From assembly GCF_014467055.1 (NCBI RefSeq), contig NZ_CP060696.1, forward strand, positions 558,001-622,000: a stretch of 64,000 nucleotides of DNA, given 5' to 3'. The translations under genes were made by a program, and so were the position numbers. Below, piece after piece: positions 45,954-55,007 of the stretch. The notes beneath the pieces were generated by a model. That model had not been told where the DNA came from. It ran no database searches and saw nothing but the letters and a program-made list of their open reading frames with translations. The stretch is from Caproicibacterium amylolyticum. Lineage in GTDB: Bacteria; Bacillota; Clostridia; Oscillospirales; Acutalibacteraceae. The first letter of the stretch is position 1, and every line of letters begins with the position of its first letter.

Positions 45954-47612
45954 ATGAAACTGAAAAAAGTAATAGCATCGGGAGAGGGAAAAAGTAAATC
46001 CTTTAAACGTATCGTAACAATTATTGTAATTGCTGTACTGGCGTTCCTGTATTATTATGCGGAGCTGCCGGCAATCAATATCCACTCCGGCGGATTCTGG
46101 GGATTCATCATTGTGCTTGCAGTGATTCTGGTGTTTGGCTTCTTGATTGTTCCGGCGGTTCACCGTGCATCTGACAGGGGGGATTCCTCACCGGACTGGA
46201 AACATGAAAAGGCAGCGAAGACCGGAATCCTAGTGGTGCTGGGCATTATCGGGGTATTTATCATTGGAAGTATCCTTTCCTCACCAATTGTCAACGCCAA
46301 GAAGTACCAGCAGCTGCTGACTGTGAAGGAAAGCGACTTTACCAAAGATATACAGGAAGTCGACATGAAGAAAATTCCGCTGATGGACCGGGATTCCGCA
46401 ACGCTGCTGGGCAACCGCAAAATGGGCAGTATGGCGGACATGGTTTCACAGTTTGAGGTTTCAAGTGAGTACAGCCAGATTAATTACAAAAATACACCTG
46501 TGCGCGTTTCTCCTTTGCAGTATGCCAGCGTGATTAAATGGCTGACCAACCAGAGCAGCGGAATTCCGGCTTACATTAAAATTGATATGGCTACGCAGGA
46601 CACCGAACTTGTGAAGCTGAGCCAGCCGATTCGCTACTCAAAATCGGAACATTTCAACCGAAAAATCGAGCGCCACCTGCGCTTCCGTTACCCGACCTAT
46701 ATTTTCGACACCCCCAACTTCGAGATTGATGAGCAGGGAACACCGTGGTGGATTTGTCCGGTAAAGGATTACACCATCGGCCTGTTCGGCGGCGAAACTA
46801 TCGGCCGTGTGGTTCTGTGCAATGCACAGACAGGAGAAACGCGGGACATGGCGGTGCAGGACGTGCCGCAGTGGGTAGATAAAGTTTACTCCGCAGATAT
46901 GCTGAACGGATTCTATAATTATTATGGTACACTGAAGCATGGCTACTTCAATTCCATTCTGGGACAGAAAGACTGCCTGAAAACCACAGATGGTTACAAC
47001 TATCTTGCACTGAATGATGATGTTTGGGTTTACACCGGCGTTACCTCTGTTACCGGCGACCAGAGCATTGTGGGCTTTGTGCTGATGAATCAGCGTACCA
47101 AGGAAACAAAATTCTATTCGGTCAGTGGTGCAGTGGAAAGCTCCGCAATGGGCAGTGCGGAGGGGCAGGTGCAGAATCTGGGCTACAAAGCAACTTTCCC
47201 GCTGCTGCTGAATACAGCGGATCAGCCAACCTATTTCATTGCATTGAAAGATGACGCAGGACTTGTAAAAAAGTATGCGATGGTAAATGTTCAGAAATAC
47301 CAGATTGTTGCCATTGGAGATACCGTGCCTGACTGCATGAAAAATTACAAGGCATTGATGAAAACCAATGGAATCAAAACAAACGCTTCCACACAGGATG
47401 CAGACAAAACTGCAACCGGAAAAATCAAAAAGATTGCACAGGCAGTGCAGGACGGCAATTCGCATTACTATGTAATGCTGGAAAATGACAATCATTTGTA
47501 CGATATCAATCTTGCGGACAATGTTGCATTTCTGCGTTACAGCGAGGGGGACACAGTTACCCTGACTTACACGGAGGGAACTCCAGCCTGCACGGTTACA
47601 AAAGTGGGCTAA
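45954..47612 (+). CDS. Membrane protein of unknown function with large extracytoplasmic domain
   Basis: The 552-residue protein has three N-terminal membrane helices (about 20-37, 48-68, 91-110) and a roughly 440-residue soluble part. I do not recognise a named domain; sub-segments such as Ile-Gly-Arg-Val-Val-Leu-Cys-Asn-Ala-Gln-Thr-Gly recall PepSY-like beta units, and the last 80 residues look like a small OB-like module after a Thr/Ala/Lys linker. The ATG at 45954 has GAGAGGAC upstream, and an extension to 45855 lacks support. It is monocistronic, between the glnN and ftsH terminators. Proteins of this plan occur in other Clostridia as conserved hypotheticals. Confidence 0.75.
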   Translation: MKLKKVIASGEGKSKSFKRIVTIIVIAVLAFLYYYAELPAINIHSGGFWGFIIVLAVILVFGFLIVPAVHRASDRGDSSPDWKHEKAAKTGILVVLGIIGVFIIGSILSSPIVNAKKYQQLLTVKESDFTKDIQEVDMKKIPLMDRDSATLLGNRKMGSMADMVSQFEVSSEYSQINYKNTPVRVSPLQYASVIKWLTNQSSGIPAYIKIDMATQDTELVKLSQPIRYSKSEHFNRKIERHLRFRYPTYIFDTPNFEIDEQGTPWWICPVKDYTIGLFGGETIGRVVLCNAQTGETRDMAVQDVPQWVDKVYSADMLNGFYNYYGTLKHGYFNSILGQKDCLKTTDGYNYLALNDDVWVYTGVTSVTGDQSIVGFVLMNQRTKETKFYSVSGAVESSAMGSAEGQVQNLGYKATFPLLLNTADQPTYFIALKDDAGLVKKYAMVNVQKYQIVAIGDTVPDCMKNYKALMKTNGIKTNASTQDADKTATGKIKKIAQAVQDGNSHYYVMLENDNHLYDINLADNVAFLRYSEGDTVTLTYTEGTPACTVTKVG

Positions 47613-47622
47613 ATTGAATAAG

Positions 47623-47670
47623 AACAGGCCTTTGTGCAGATTCTAACTCTCTGTGCAGAGGTCTGTTTTC
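47623..47670 (+). terminator. Terminator after the 552-residue membrane protein gene
   Basis: AACAGGCCTTTGTGCAGA pairs with TCTGTGCAGAGGTCTGTT through four G-U wobbles, followed by TTC. Confidence 0.75.
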
Positions 47671-47793
47671 TGATTTGTTCATTTTCATTTCATAGTAATC
47701 TGCAAAAAAATGTGGTATGATGTTCACAAAGTGAAAATCCAGCCGGCCCTGCAGCGGCGTGCTGTTTTTAGATGCCGTGCGAAAGGAATGTAA

Positions 47794-49812
47794 ATGAAAG
47801 AGCAAAAGAATCCCAGAAAACAAATCATTATTTTTTATGCGGTCGCAATTGCACTGATTGCGCTGATGAATTTGGTCGTTTTTCCGGCTATGACGCAGCC
47901 GAAAACAACCAGTGTTGATTATGCCACTTTCCTGAAAATGGTGGACAATGGCCAGGTCAGCAAAGTGAGCATAGATCGTACAACTCTAAAAATCACCTTT
48001 ATGGCGAAGGGCAGCGTGCCGGTGGTGAATCCCTCTGCTTCTTCCGCCTCCTCTAAAGACTCCGCAGTGAGTCTGCCGTCTGCTCTGCAGACAAAAAAAG
48101 ACCCGAATGCAGAAAACATTTATGTAACCGGAGTGATGCCGGATGAAAAGCTGACGGAGCGCCTGCTTGCAAAGGGAAATATTGAATTTACCGCAGAAAT
48201 TCCACAGCAAACCTCGCCGCTGCTTTCTGTTTTTATTGAGCTTGTGCTTCCAATCGGATTGATGCTGTTGGCAGGCTGGCTGTTACTGCGCATGATGCAG
48301 AAAAAAATGGGTGGCAGCGGCGCCATGTCATTTGGCAAGAGCAATGCGAAAATTTATGTGGAAGCGCAGACCGGCAAAACCTTCAGTGATGTTGCCGGCG
48401 AAGACGAAGCCAAAGAAGCGCTGGTGGAAATTGTTGATTTTCTGCACAATCCGCAGAAGTACACAGACATTGGTGCGACACTACCGAAGGGCGCGCTGCT
48501 TGTTGGCCCTCCCGGTACCGGCAAAACTCTGCTTGCACAGGCAGTGGCAGGTGAAGCACACGTGCCGTTCTTCTCTATTTCCGGTTCAGAATTTGTAGAG
48601 ATGTTTGTCGGCATGGGTGCCGCAAAGGTACGTGACCTATTTAAGCAGGCACAGGAAAAGGCCCCCTGCATTGTGTTTATCGACGAGATTGATACCATCG
48701 GCAAATCGCGCGACAACAGCCTTTCCACCAACGATGAACGCGAGCAGACGCTGAATCAGCTGCTTACTGAAATGGACGGCTTTGACGGCCGAAAGGGCGT
48801 CGTTATTCTGGCGGCAACCAACCGCCCGGACAGTTTGGACAAAGCACTGCTGCGTCCGGGACGTTTTGACAGGCGAATTCCGGTTGAACTTCCGGATCTG
48901 AAAGGCCGCGAGGCAATCCTGAAAGTACACGCAAAGGATATTAAAATCGGGCCGGATGTGGACTACAACGCGGTTGCTCGCGCAACGGCCGGTGCTTCGG
49001 GCGCGGAACTTGCCAATATCATCAATGAAGCGGCGCTGCGTGCGGTAAAGTGCGGCCGCAAATCGGTCATTCAGGCGGATATGGAAGAAAGTGTGGAAAC
49101 CGTTATTGCTGGGTATCAGCGTAAAGGTGCTGTGATTCCACCCAAAGAAAAGGAAATCATTGCATACCATGAAACCGGACATGCACTGGTTGCCGCCATG
49201 CAGAAAGGTACCGCACCTGTTACCAAAATTACGATTATCCCGCGTACCAGCGGTGCACTGGGCTATACCATGCAGGTAGACGAAGATGAAAAGTCGCTCA
49301 TGAGCAAAACAGACTGCCTTGGAAAAATTACAACACTGTGCGGCGGCCGTGCTGCAGAAGAGCTGATTTTTGAAGATTCTACCAGCGGCGCCAGCAATGA
49401 TATTGAAAAAGCGACTAAGATTGCACGTGCCATGATTACACGCTTTGGCATGAGCGAAGATTTTGGTATGGTTGCAATGGAAACCGTGCAGAACCAGTAC
49501 CTCGGAGGAGATACCTCGCTGACCTGTTCTCCTACCACTGCTGCAAAGATTGACTTAGAAGTGCAGCAGATTATTAAGGAGCAACACGAAAAGGCATTGG
49601 ACATCTTAAAACAAAATACAGGAAAGTTGCATGAGATTTCACATTATCTGCTGGACAAAGAAACCATTACCGGCGATGAATTCATGACGATACTGAACCA
49701 CAAACCGGCATTGGAGGAGCACACAGCAGACAGCGCTCTGCCGGATGCAGACAGTGAAAAATCAGAAAGCAGCGGAAAGGATGCACAACAAAATGGAGAG
49801 TCGAATCAGTAA
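47794..49812 (+). CDS. ftsH: ATP-dependent zinc metalloprotease FtsH
   Basis: This membrane AAA+ protease degrades misfolded membrane and regulatory proteins. The 672-residue protein has two membrane helices (about 8-28 and 147-168) flanking an external domain, a AAA module with Walker A Gly238-Pro-Pro-Gly-Thr-Gly-Lys-Thr245, Walker B Val-Phe-Ile-Asp-Glu-Ile-Asp, the second region of homology, and the zinc site His459-Glu-Thr-Gly-His463. The external domain holds a Ser-rich insert (about 75-92). The C-terminal tail is Ser/Glu-rich. AAAGGA before the ATG. It overlaps the next gene by 20 bases. Confidence 0.96.
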   Translation: MKEQKNPRKQIIIFYAVAIALIALMNLVVFPAMTQPKTTSVDYATFLKMVDNGQVSKVSIDRTTLKITFMAKGSVPVVNPSASSASSKDSAVSLPSALQTKKDPNAENIYVTGVMPDEKLTERLLAKGNIEFTAEIPQQTSPLLSVFIELVLPIGLMLLAGWLLLRMMQKKMGGSGAMSFGKSNAKIYVEAQTGKTFSDVAGEDEAKEALVEIVDFLHNPQKYTDIGATLPKGALLVGPPGTGKTLLAQAVAGEAHVPFFSISGSEFVEMFVGMGAAKVRDLFKQAQEKAPCIVFIDEIDTIGKSRDNSLSTNDEREQTLNQLLTEMDGFDGRKGVVILAATNRPDSLDKALLRPGRFDRRIPVELPDLKGREAILKVHAKDIKIGPDVDYNAVARATAGASGAELANIINEAALRAVKCGRKSVIQADMEESVETVIAGYQRKGAVIPPKEKEIIAYHETGHALVAAMQKGTAPVTKITIIPRTSGALGYTMQVDEDEKSLMSKTDCLGKITTLCGGRAAEELIFEDSTSGASNDIEKATKIARAMITRFGMSEDFGMVAMETVQNQYLGGDTSLTCSPTTAAKIDLEVQQIIKEQHEKALDILKQNTGKLHEISHYLLDKETITGDEFMTILNHKPALEEHTADSALPDADSEKSESSGKDAQQNGESNQ

Positions 49813-50200
49813 AGCATTGGAGCGCCACCACAGTGGTTATAATTGCTGTCAAGCGGTTGCTTGTACTTACAGTGATTTAGTAGGTGTGCCGGAAGACGAG
49901 CTGTTTCGTATGGCAGAAGGTTTTGGCGCAGGTATGGGTGGTATGGAGTCTACCTGTGGTGCTGTCAGCGGCGCAGTGCTTTTGGCGGGTCTGAAAAGCA
50001 GCGGCGGAATGCAGCAGCGTACCAAAAGTGCAACTTATCAGCTTTCCAAGGAGATTGTGGAGGAGTTCCGCCGTAAAAATGATGCGATTGTCTGCAAAGA
50101 CTTAAAAGGAGTGGACACCGGCAAAGTCCTGCGCAGCTGCGACGGCTGCATAGAGGATGCCTGTGAGTTGGTTGAGCAAATCCTGTTTCAGGAAAAGTAA
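49793..50200 (+). CDS. C_GCAxxG_C_C family redox-type protein
   Basis: A 135-residue soluble protein of the C_GCAxxG_C_C family: Tyr-Asn-Cys-Cys-Gln-Ala-Val, then Gly-Gly-Met-Glu-Ser-Thr-Cys-Gly-Ala-Val-Ser-Gly-Ala and a C-terminal Cys-Asp-Gly-Cys-Ile-Glu-Asp-Ala-Cys. The conserved Cys residues suggest metal or Fe-S binding, and family members are often near redox genes. The start at 49793 lies inside ftsH (20-base overlap), with GGAAAGG 12 bases upstream; a second in-frame ATG at 49781 is possible. Coupled expression with ftsH is likely. Confidence 0.85.
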   Translation: MESRISKALERHHSGYNCCQAVACTYSDLVGVPEDELFRMAEGFGAGMGGMESTCGAVSGAVLLAGLKSSGGMQQRTKSATYQLSKEIVEEFRRKNDAIVCKDLKGVDTGKVLRSCDGCIEDACELVEQILFQEK

Positions 50201-50211
50201 AATTTATTAAG

Positions 50212-50262
50212 AAAAGAGCTGCTGGCTTTGCACAAATGTGGGCAAAGCCAGCAGCTCTTTTT
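50212..50262. terminator. Bidirectional terminator after the C_GCAxxG_C_C gene
   Basis: A perfect stem of about 19 bp (AAGAGCTGCTGGCTTTGC with GCAAAGCCAGCAGCTCTT) with A4 on one flank and T5 on the other; shared with the convergent coiled-coil gene. Confidence 0.92.
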
Positions 50263-50269
50263 ATGTAAT

Positions 50270-50632
50270 TCAGTTTACCTGTTTTAATTCCCATTCGTCC
50301 AATGTCGGATGCTGGCGGGGATCGTTTGCCCAAGCAACCAGATGTTCCACACCGCTTCTGGTGATTTTTCCGTCTTCTTTAATTTCTGTCAGCTGTTCTT
50401 CCACGTTGCTCAAACGTGTGTCCATTGCGTTCAGACGTACGTCCATGTCATCCAGACGGGCATCAATACCGTCAAAACGTTTGTCCATGCCATCCAAGCG
50501 GTTGTCCATGCCATCCAAACGGTTGTCGATACCATCCAAACGGGCATCAATTTTTTCTAAATGCTGATTGATTGGATCCAACTTTTGGTCAATCATGCCG
50601 GAAAGGCTTTGCAGAAGTTCTTCACTTGTCAT
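50270..50632 (-). CDS. Heptad-repeat coiled-coil protein
   Basis: The 120-residue protein is dominated by seven-residue repeats of the form Arg-Leu-Asp-Gly-Met/Ile-Asp-Asn (about residues 20-85), predicting a long parallel coiled coil. A short C-terminal part (about 88-120) contains Val-Glu-His-Leu-Val-Ala-Trp-Ala-Asn-Asp-Pro and is not a repeat. No membrane helix is seen. The ATG at 50632 has GGGGGAGAAA upstream. Similar repeats occur in phage tail and in small bacterial proteins of unknown role. The gene stands alone, with no phage genes around it. Confidence 0.78.
   Translation of the reverse strand: MTSEELLQSLSGMIDQKLDPINQHLEKIDARLDGIDNRLDGMDNRLDGMDKRFDGIDARLDDMDVRLNAMDTRLSNVEEQLTEIKEDGKITRSGVEHLVAWANDPRQHPTLDEWELKQVN
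50414..50560. repeat. Seven tandem 21-bp units encoding the heptads
   Basis: Seven consecutive 21-bp units starting (plus strand) with ACG/GCG and ending in CCA-AA/AG types, for example at 50477 and 50498. The best pair (units 4 and 5) differ at 3 of 21 positions. The repeat could change copy number by slippage while keeping frame. Confidence 0.8.
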
Positions 50633-50726
50633 TTAGCGATTTCTCCCCCCTCTTTTTATATTAAGAATAGCATGAGCAACTGTGTGTGTCAAGAAAATCT
50701 GGAAGGTATAATCTGTTTGTACAGAA

Positions 50727-50903
50727 TCATACAAATTGATTGCAGGAGGGGTCATAAACGTAATCGATAGCAGAGAGCTTTTTTTCCAACGTGCTTTGGT
50801 CTATTTCCAGACTGCGGCACAGGTCGGCAAGGTTAGGACACTCGTCACGGAGCCGTGTGTTGATAAAGCTCAGTAAAATAGCAGGGTCAGTTGGCAACTT
50901 CAT
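50727..50903 (-). CDS. DUF4250-type small protein
   Basis: A 58-residue protein read from the ATG at 50903 to TGA at 50727-50729: Lys-Leu-Pro-Thr-Asp-Pro-Ala-Ile-Leu-Leu-Ser-Phe-Ile-Asn-Thr-Arg-Leu-Arg near the start and Ile-Asp-Tyr-Val-Tyr-Asp-Pro...Asn-Gln-Phe-Val at the end match the DUF4250 pattern. AAGGAAG lies 8 bases before the ATG. The central part (Leu-Ala-Asp-Leu-Cys-Arg-Ser-Leu-Glu-Ile-Asp) looks like a helix-turn-helix-type fold, but no function is known. It is divergent from hppA. Confidence 0.82.
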   Translation of the reverse strand: MKLPTDPAILLSFINTRLRDECPNLADLCRSLEIDQSTLEKKLSAIDYVYDPSCNQFV

Positions 50904-51031
50904 TGACAGGACTTCCTTTCTGTATTTATAGTATACCGTAAGGAAAGCACCGTTGCAAGCAGTGGATATTAGTCGTGTATGCGCGAATTATAGATTATTG
51001 TGACTTTAAGATAAAATTTTTTAATTGTATA

Positions 51032-51060
51032 TTTACTTTTTATACACAATTCATTATAAT
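51032..51060 (+). promoter_or_regulatory. Promoter of hppA
   Basis: TTTACT (51032-51037), 17-base spacer, TATAAT (51055-51060). An inverted repeat AATTGTATA...TATACACAATT (51023-51051) covers the -35/spacer region. Confidence 0.65.
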
Positions 51061-51115
51061 GGGATTGAAGCTAATGGAAGAATGCAGTAAAATTAAAGAG
51101 TAGGGAGGTCCTTTT

Positions 51116-53239
51116 ATGCTCACGTTCTTAGCGCCTGTTGGTTCGGTAATCGCACTGTTATTTGCGTTTTATCTGGCCAGGCGGGTGCGTCAGGCAGAGG
51201 AAGGCACAGAAAAGATGAAGCAGATTTCCGCGGCTGTGCGCCGCGGTGCGAATGCTTATCTGAAACGTCAGTACACTGGTGTGGCTATCTTCTTCGCTGT
51301 TATGTTTGTGGTTCTGTTCATCATGGCAGGGTTTGGATTCCTTACCTATTTTGTTCCGTTCGCTTTTGTGACAGGTGGCTTCTTCTCCGGCCTTTCCGGT
51401 TTCATCGGAATGCGCATAGCTACCTCGGCAAATGCGCGCACCGCCAATGCAGCCAGCAAAAGCCTGAATTCTGGGCTGCGGGTAGCATTTTCAGCTGGCG
51501 GTGTAATGGGCTTTGTGGTGGTTGGACTTGGATTGCTGGACATTTCATTCTGGTTCTTCTTCCTCAAGTGGTTTTACTCCAATCCGGCGAATCTGGGACT
51601 TGCCGCAGATGTCAGTGCAGCAGCACTGGAATCCGCACAAGTACAGGCAATTACCAGTGCAATGCTGACCTTTGGCATGGGTGCTTCCAGCATGGCATTG
51701 TTTGCGCGTGTCGGCGGCGGTATTTTTACCAAGGCGGCAGACGTTGGTGCTGACTTGGTTGGCAAAGTGGAAGTCGGCATTCCGGAAGATGATCCGCGAA
51801 ACCCCGCTGTTATTGCTGACAACGTCGGCGATAATGTTGGCGATGTAGCTGGCATGGGTGCTGATCTATACGAATCTTACGTTGGCTCCGTCATTTCCAC
51901 AGCAGCTTTGGCAGTTGCAGCAGGTTATGGTTTTAAAGGAGTTTCCATTCCGATGGGCATGGCTGCGATTGGCATATTGGCTTCCATTATCGGTACCTTC
52001 TTTGTCAAAACCAAAGAGGGCGCTTCGCAGAAAAATCTGCTGACAGCACTGCGGCGCGGTACATGGATTAGTGCAGCAATTATTACTGTGGCTGCATTCC
52101 CGCTAATTTGGTTTGGTCTTGGCAGTGAACATATTGGACTGTATGCGGCAGTCATTTCGGGACTGGTTGCCGGTATTTTAATTGGTATTTTCACAGAATA
52201 CTACACCAGTGATACATATAATCCACTGAAGAAGTTGGCTGAATCCAGCAAAACCGGTGCGGCAACGGTTATCATCAACGGTTTGAGCCTTGGCATGAAG
52301 TCCACAGCTGCTCCGGTCGTAATTGTCGGCATTTCTATTATTATCAGCTATTTTTCATCTGGCGGTGCACAGGCCTACGATAATGGACTGTACGGAATCG
52401 GGCTTTCCGCGGTCGGCATGCTTTCCACACTGGGGATTACCCTTGCAACGGATGCATACGGTCCGGTTGCAGACAACGCAGGCGGTATTGCGGAAATGGC
52501 GGGTTTGGATGAATCCGTTCGTGAGCGCACAGACGCGCTTGACAGTCTTGGCAATACCACAGCCGCTACTGGAAAAGGGTTTGCAATCGGTTCGGCGGCC
52601 CTGACTGCTTTGGCGCTGATTGCTTCTTATATTAGTGAAGTAAAGGTACGTGACCCGAACTTTGCATTTAACCTAAACATTACCAGTCCGGCGGTTTTGG
52701 TTGGTCTGTTTATTGGTGCGGCGCTGCCCTTTATGTTTGCAGCGCTTACGATGGCAGCAGTTGGAAAATCCGCACAGAGTATTGTGTTTGAGGTTCGCCG
52801 CCAGTTCCGGGAGATCAAAGGCTTGCTGGAGGGCAAGGCAGATCCGGACTACGAAACCTGCGTTGATTTGTGTACCCGTTCCGCGCAGAAGCAGATGATT
52901 GCGCCGGCACTGATGGCTGTAATTGTACCGATCGTGGTTGGCTTGCTGCTGGGTGTCAATGGTGTGTGCGGTATGCTGGCCGGGGCAACAGCGTCTGGAT
53001 TTATCCTGGCAATCATGATGGCAAATGCGGGCGGTGCATGGGACAACGCAAAGAAATATATTGAAGCTGGCAACTTTGGCGGCAAAGGCAGCGATTGTCA
53101 CAAAGCTTCGGTGGTCGGCGATACGGTCGGTGATCCGTTTAAGGATACCAGTGGCCCCTCCATCAATATCCTGATTAAGCTGCTTTCTATGGTTTCCATT
53201 GTTTTCAGCGGTCTGATTATAAGCTGTCACTTGATGTAA
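51116..53239 (+). CDS. hppA: Membrane-bound ion-translocating pyrophosphatase, K+-dependent type
   Basis: It couples hydrolysis of pyrophosphate to pumping H+ or Na+ across the membrane. The 707-residue protein has about 16 membrane helices. The cytoplasmic catalytic loops show Asp-Val-Gly-Ala-Asp-Leu-Val-Gly-Lys and Asp-Asn-Val-Gly-Asp-Asn-Val-Gly-Asp for magnesium-pyrophosphate binding. The [11 protein letters not shown] motif has Ala at the position that is Lys in K+-independent enzymes, so this should be the K+-dependent subgroup, which includes Na+ pumps. AGGGAGG precedes the ATG. Confidence 0.95.
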   Translation: MLTFLAPVGSVIALLFAFYLARRVRQAEEGTEKMKQISAAVRRGANAYLKRQYTGVAIFFAVMFVVLFIMAGFGFLTYFVPFAFVTGGFFSGLSGFIGMRIATSANARTANAASKSLNSGLRVAFSAGGVMGFVVVGLGLLDISFWFFFLKWFYSNPANLGLAADVSAAALESAQVQAITSAMLTFGMGASSMALFARVGGGIFTKAADVGADLVGKVEVGIPEDDPRNPAVIADNVGDNVGDVAGMGADLYESYVGSVISTAALAVAAGYGFKGVSIPMGMAAIGILASIIGTFFVKTKEGASQKNLLTALRRGTWISAAIITVAAFPLIWFGLGSEHIGLYAAVISGLVAGILIGIFTEYYTSDTYNPLKKLAESSKTGAATVIINGLSLGMKSTAAPVVIVGISIIISYFSSGGAQAYDNGLYGIGLSAVGMLSTLGITLATDAYGPVADNAGGIAEMAGLDESVRERTDALDSLGNTTAATGKGFAIGSAALTALALIASYISEVKVRDPNFAFNLNITSPAVLVGLFIGAALPFMFAALTMAAVGKSAQSIVFEVRRQFREIKGLLEGKADPDYETCVDLCTRSAQKQMIAPALMAVIVPIVVGLLLGVNGVCGMLAGATASGFILAIMMANAGGAWDNAKKYIEAGNFGGKGSDCHKASVVGDTVGDPFKDTSGPSINILIKLLSMVSIVFSGLIISCHLM

Positions 53240-53250
53240 AATAGAAATAG

Positions 53251-53289
53251 AAAAGCGGTGCCTGCCATTGCGGCGGACACCGCTTTTTT
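53251..53289 (+). terminator. Terminator after hppA
   Basis: AAAAGCGGTGCCTGCC pairs with CGGCGGACACCGCTTTT (small internal mismatch), followed by a T-run. Confidence 0.85.
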
Positions 53290-53295
53290 CATGCC

Positions 53296-53324
53296 TTGCG
53301 TTTTTTGCTGCAAAGCTCTATACT
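53296..53324 (+). promoter_or_regulatory. Promoter of the YjbQ-family gene
   Basis: TTGCGT (53296-53301), 17-base spacer, TATACT (53319-53324). Confidence 0.7.
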
Positions 53325-53375
53325 TTATAAAAGCGGCAGTTTATTACAAAAACCGTATGAAACGGAGGACTGGCA

Positions 53376-53768
53376 ATGCTGTATTCTTACGAACTGGAAA
53401 CCGGTAAAGAGGGCTTCTACGAAATTACGGACAAGGTGCGGGATGCACTGAAAAAGAATGGTGCAGAGTCTGGCATCTGCATGGTCTATTGTGTGCATAC
53501 CACAGCGGCTGTTACCATCAATGAAAATGCTGACCCGGATGTTGTGCACGACTTGATGTTTGCACTGGACAAAACTTTTCCGGACAGACCGGAGTTTCAG
53601 CATCAGGAGGGAAATTCGGCGGCACACCTGAAGTCTTCAGTAATTGGCTGCAGCGTAACTGTTCCAATTCAGGATGGCCATCTGGCGCTTGGAACGTGGC
53701 AGGGCATTTATTTTTGCGAGTTTGATGGGCCGAGGCATCGCCATTTTACTGTGCAGATTATGCACTGA
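53376..53768 (+). CDS. YjbQ/UPF0047 family protein
   Basis: The 130-residue protein is full length for this family of small trimeric enzymes with weak thiamine-phosphate-synthase activity. Key residues are the Val-His-Thr-Thr-Ala-Ala stretch, Glu-Asn-Ala-Asp-Pro-Asp-Val, the central His-Leu-Lys/His-Gln-Glu-Gly-Asn-Ser-Ala-Ala-His and the C-terminal Gly-Thr-Trp-Gln-Gly-Ile-Tyr-Phe-Cys-Glu-Phe-Asp-Gly-Pro. AACGGAGG lies before the ATG. It has its own promoter; the physiological role is unknown. Confidence 0.92.
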   Translation: MLYSYELETGKEGFYEITDKVRDALKKNGAESGICMVYCVHTTAAVTINENADPDVVHDLMFALDKTFPDRPEFQHQEGNSAAHLKSSVIGCSVTVPIQDGHLALGTWQGIYFCEFDGPRHRHFTVQIMH

Positions 53769-54025
53769 AGAAATGTGCAGGAATTCTTAAAATATTGCAA
53801 TTATCAATCTGCACACAACACGAGAAATGCAATATTTTTGAATTGTAAAAATAAAATTGGAACATATATATCCATAAAGTGGAATTTTAAAAGTGAAAGC
53901 GTAAAGGCCTAAAGCCTTACTGATGTAAAGATTAAACACTTTACAAAGTAAATCGAGAAATGCCAGGATTTGTCGAATAGAATAGTAATGTAAAGGCACA
54001 TAATATTACAGGTAGGGAAGAAAAT
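53769..54025. other. AT-rich spacer before the NUDIX gene
   Basis: No gene is supported. It contains a small hairpin (AAGGC/GCCTT at 53905-53919) and several TTTACA-like elements but no confident promoter. Low-complexity AT sequence could hide the promoter for the NUDIX unit. Confidence 0.4.
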
Positions 54026-54619
54026 ATAGATGAATTACTTACAATATATGACCAAAATTTCAATATTACTGGTACTGCAGAACGCGCGGTTGCGCACACA
54101 ATAGGCATGTGGCATGCGGTCGTTCATTGTTGGGTGATATCCAAACGGCAGGACGGCATTTGGATATGGTTTCAAAAACGTGCACACACGAAAAAAGCAT
54201 TCCCGGATTATTACGATACTGCAGTTGGCGGACACATTTCTGCAGGCGAAAAAGCGATTGAAGCCGTCCTGCGGGAAACACAGGAGGAACTTGGTTTGCA
54301 TCTTCAAGAGTCAGACGTTAATCTGCTGGGCATTACTAAAGAAGATGAGGTATTTGCGGAGAGCCCATTGCAGGATAGGGAATTTTGCTACGTCTTTTTG
54401 TATGAAGATGTGAATCCGCCGTTTGCACCGGGTGAAGAAGTGGATGATATGGTTCGGATTTGTTTAACGGATTTGTCCGCAAAGGAATTGCATGGCGCAA
54501 AGACAGTTCCTGCGGTCACGATGCAGGGAAAAAAACTGGTGCTGCGCGCGGAGGATTTTTGTATCCACCCAGGTGAATTCACGCATTTCATTTTACCGAG
54601 ACTGGAGGAACTGCAATGA
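54026..54619 (+). CDS. NUDIX hydrolase with noncanonical ATA start
   Basis: The 197-residue enzyme would hydrolyse a nucleoside diphosphate linked to another group. The NUDIX box Gly-His-Ile-Ser-Ala-Gly-Glu-(7)-Arg-Glu-Thr-Gln-Glu-Glu-Leu-Gly is complete. It resembles the isopentenyl-diphosphate-isomerase-like NUDIX branch (N-terminal Asp-Glu-Leu-Leu-Thr-Ile-Tyr-Asp). Homologs start at Met-Asp-Glu; here that codon is ATA at 54026, with AGGTAGGGAAG upstream. The ATG at 54030 is out of frame and the first in-frame ATG (54107) would delete about 27 conserved residues. Overlaps the next small gene (ATGA). Confidence 0.85.
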   Translation: MDELLTIYDQNFNITGTAERAVAHTIGMWHAVVHCWVISKRQDGIWIWFQKRAHTKKAFPDYYDTAVGGHISAGEKAIEAVLRETQEELGLHLQESDVNLLGITKEDEVFAESPLQDREFCYVFLYEDVNPPFAPGEEVDDMVRICLTDLSAKELHGAKTVPAVTMQGKKLVLRAEDFCIHPGEFTHFILPRLEELQ

Positions 54620-54870
54620 AGCGTCTTTTGTTTCGTGGAGAACACAAATTTCGTGCGGCAGAGCTGTTTTTCGGTGATAAGCCCCGCTTTCAGGTAGAGG
54701 ATTATGTTCCATATAAAGAACTGGAAGTGGTATGGCAGGATGACGGCCGATATTCTGTTTGGGGTGATCTGGACGATGACGCAGTTTTGCTGCAAGATAC
54801 CACGCACGACCCGCGCCACTTGGTGCCCCATGCTTTACCGTTGGCAGATGAGGTTTTGGAAGAAGAATGA
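54616..54870 (+). CDS. Small acidic hypothetical protein
   Basis: An 84-residue acidic soluble protein whose ATG overlaps the NUDIX stop (ATGA), with GGAGG before it. I recognise no family. The pattern Val-Val-Trp-Gln-Asp-Asp-Gly-Arg-Tyr-Ser-Val-Trp-Gly-Asp-Leu-Asp-Asp-Asp looks like a small beta domain. Overlap and spacing favour a real gene coupled to the NUDIX hydrolase. Confidence 0.65.
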   Translation: MKRLLFRGEHKFRAAELFFGDKPRFQVEDYVPYKELEVVWQDDGRYSVWGDLDDDAVLLQDTTHDPRHLVPHALPLADEVLEEE

Positions 54871-54923
54871 ACAGCGAAAAATGTGTATGAATTGTAACGT
54901 TTTAAACAATGTAAGAATCCCTC

Positions 54924-54952
54924 TTGTTTTTCACGTTATGGTGGAGTATAAT
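54924..54952 (+). promoter_or_regulatory. Promoter of the 102-residue hypothetical gene
   Basis: TTGTTT (54924-54929), 17-base spacer, TATAAT (54947-54952). Confidence 0.75.
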
Positions 54953-55007
54953 CACTTCAAACAATCATGTGCATTTTGGTAAGGATTCACAAGAAGGAGG
55001 CAATTGC

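Noticed and set aside
50414..50560. CRISPR-like array
   Set aside because: The 21-bp units are contiguous with no spacers and encode heptads in frame, so they are a coding repeat.
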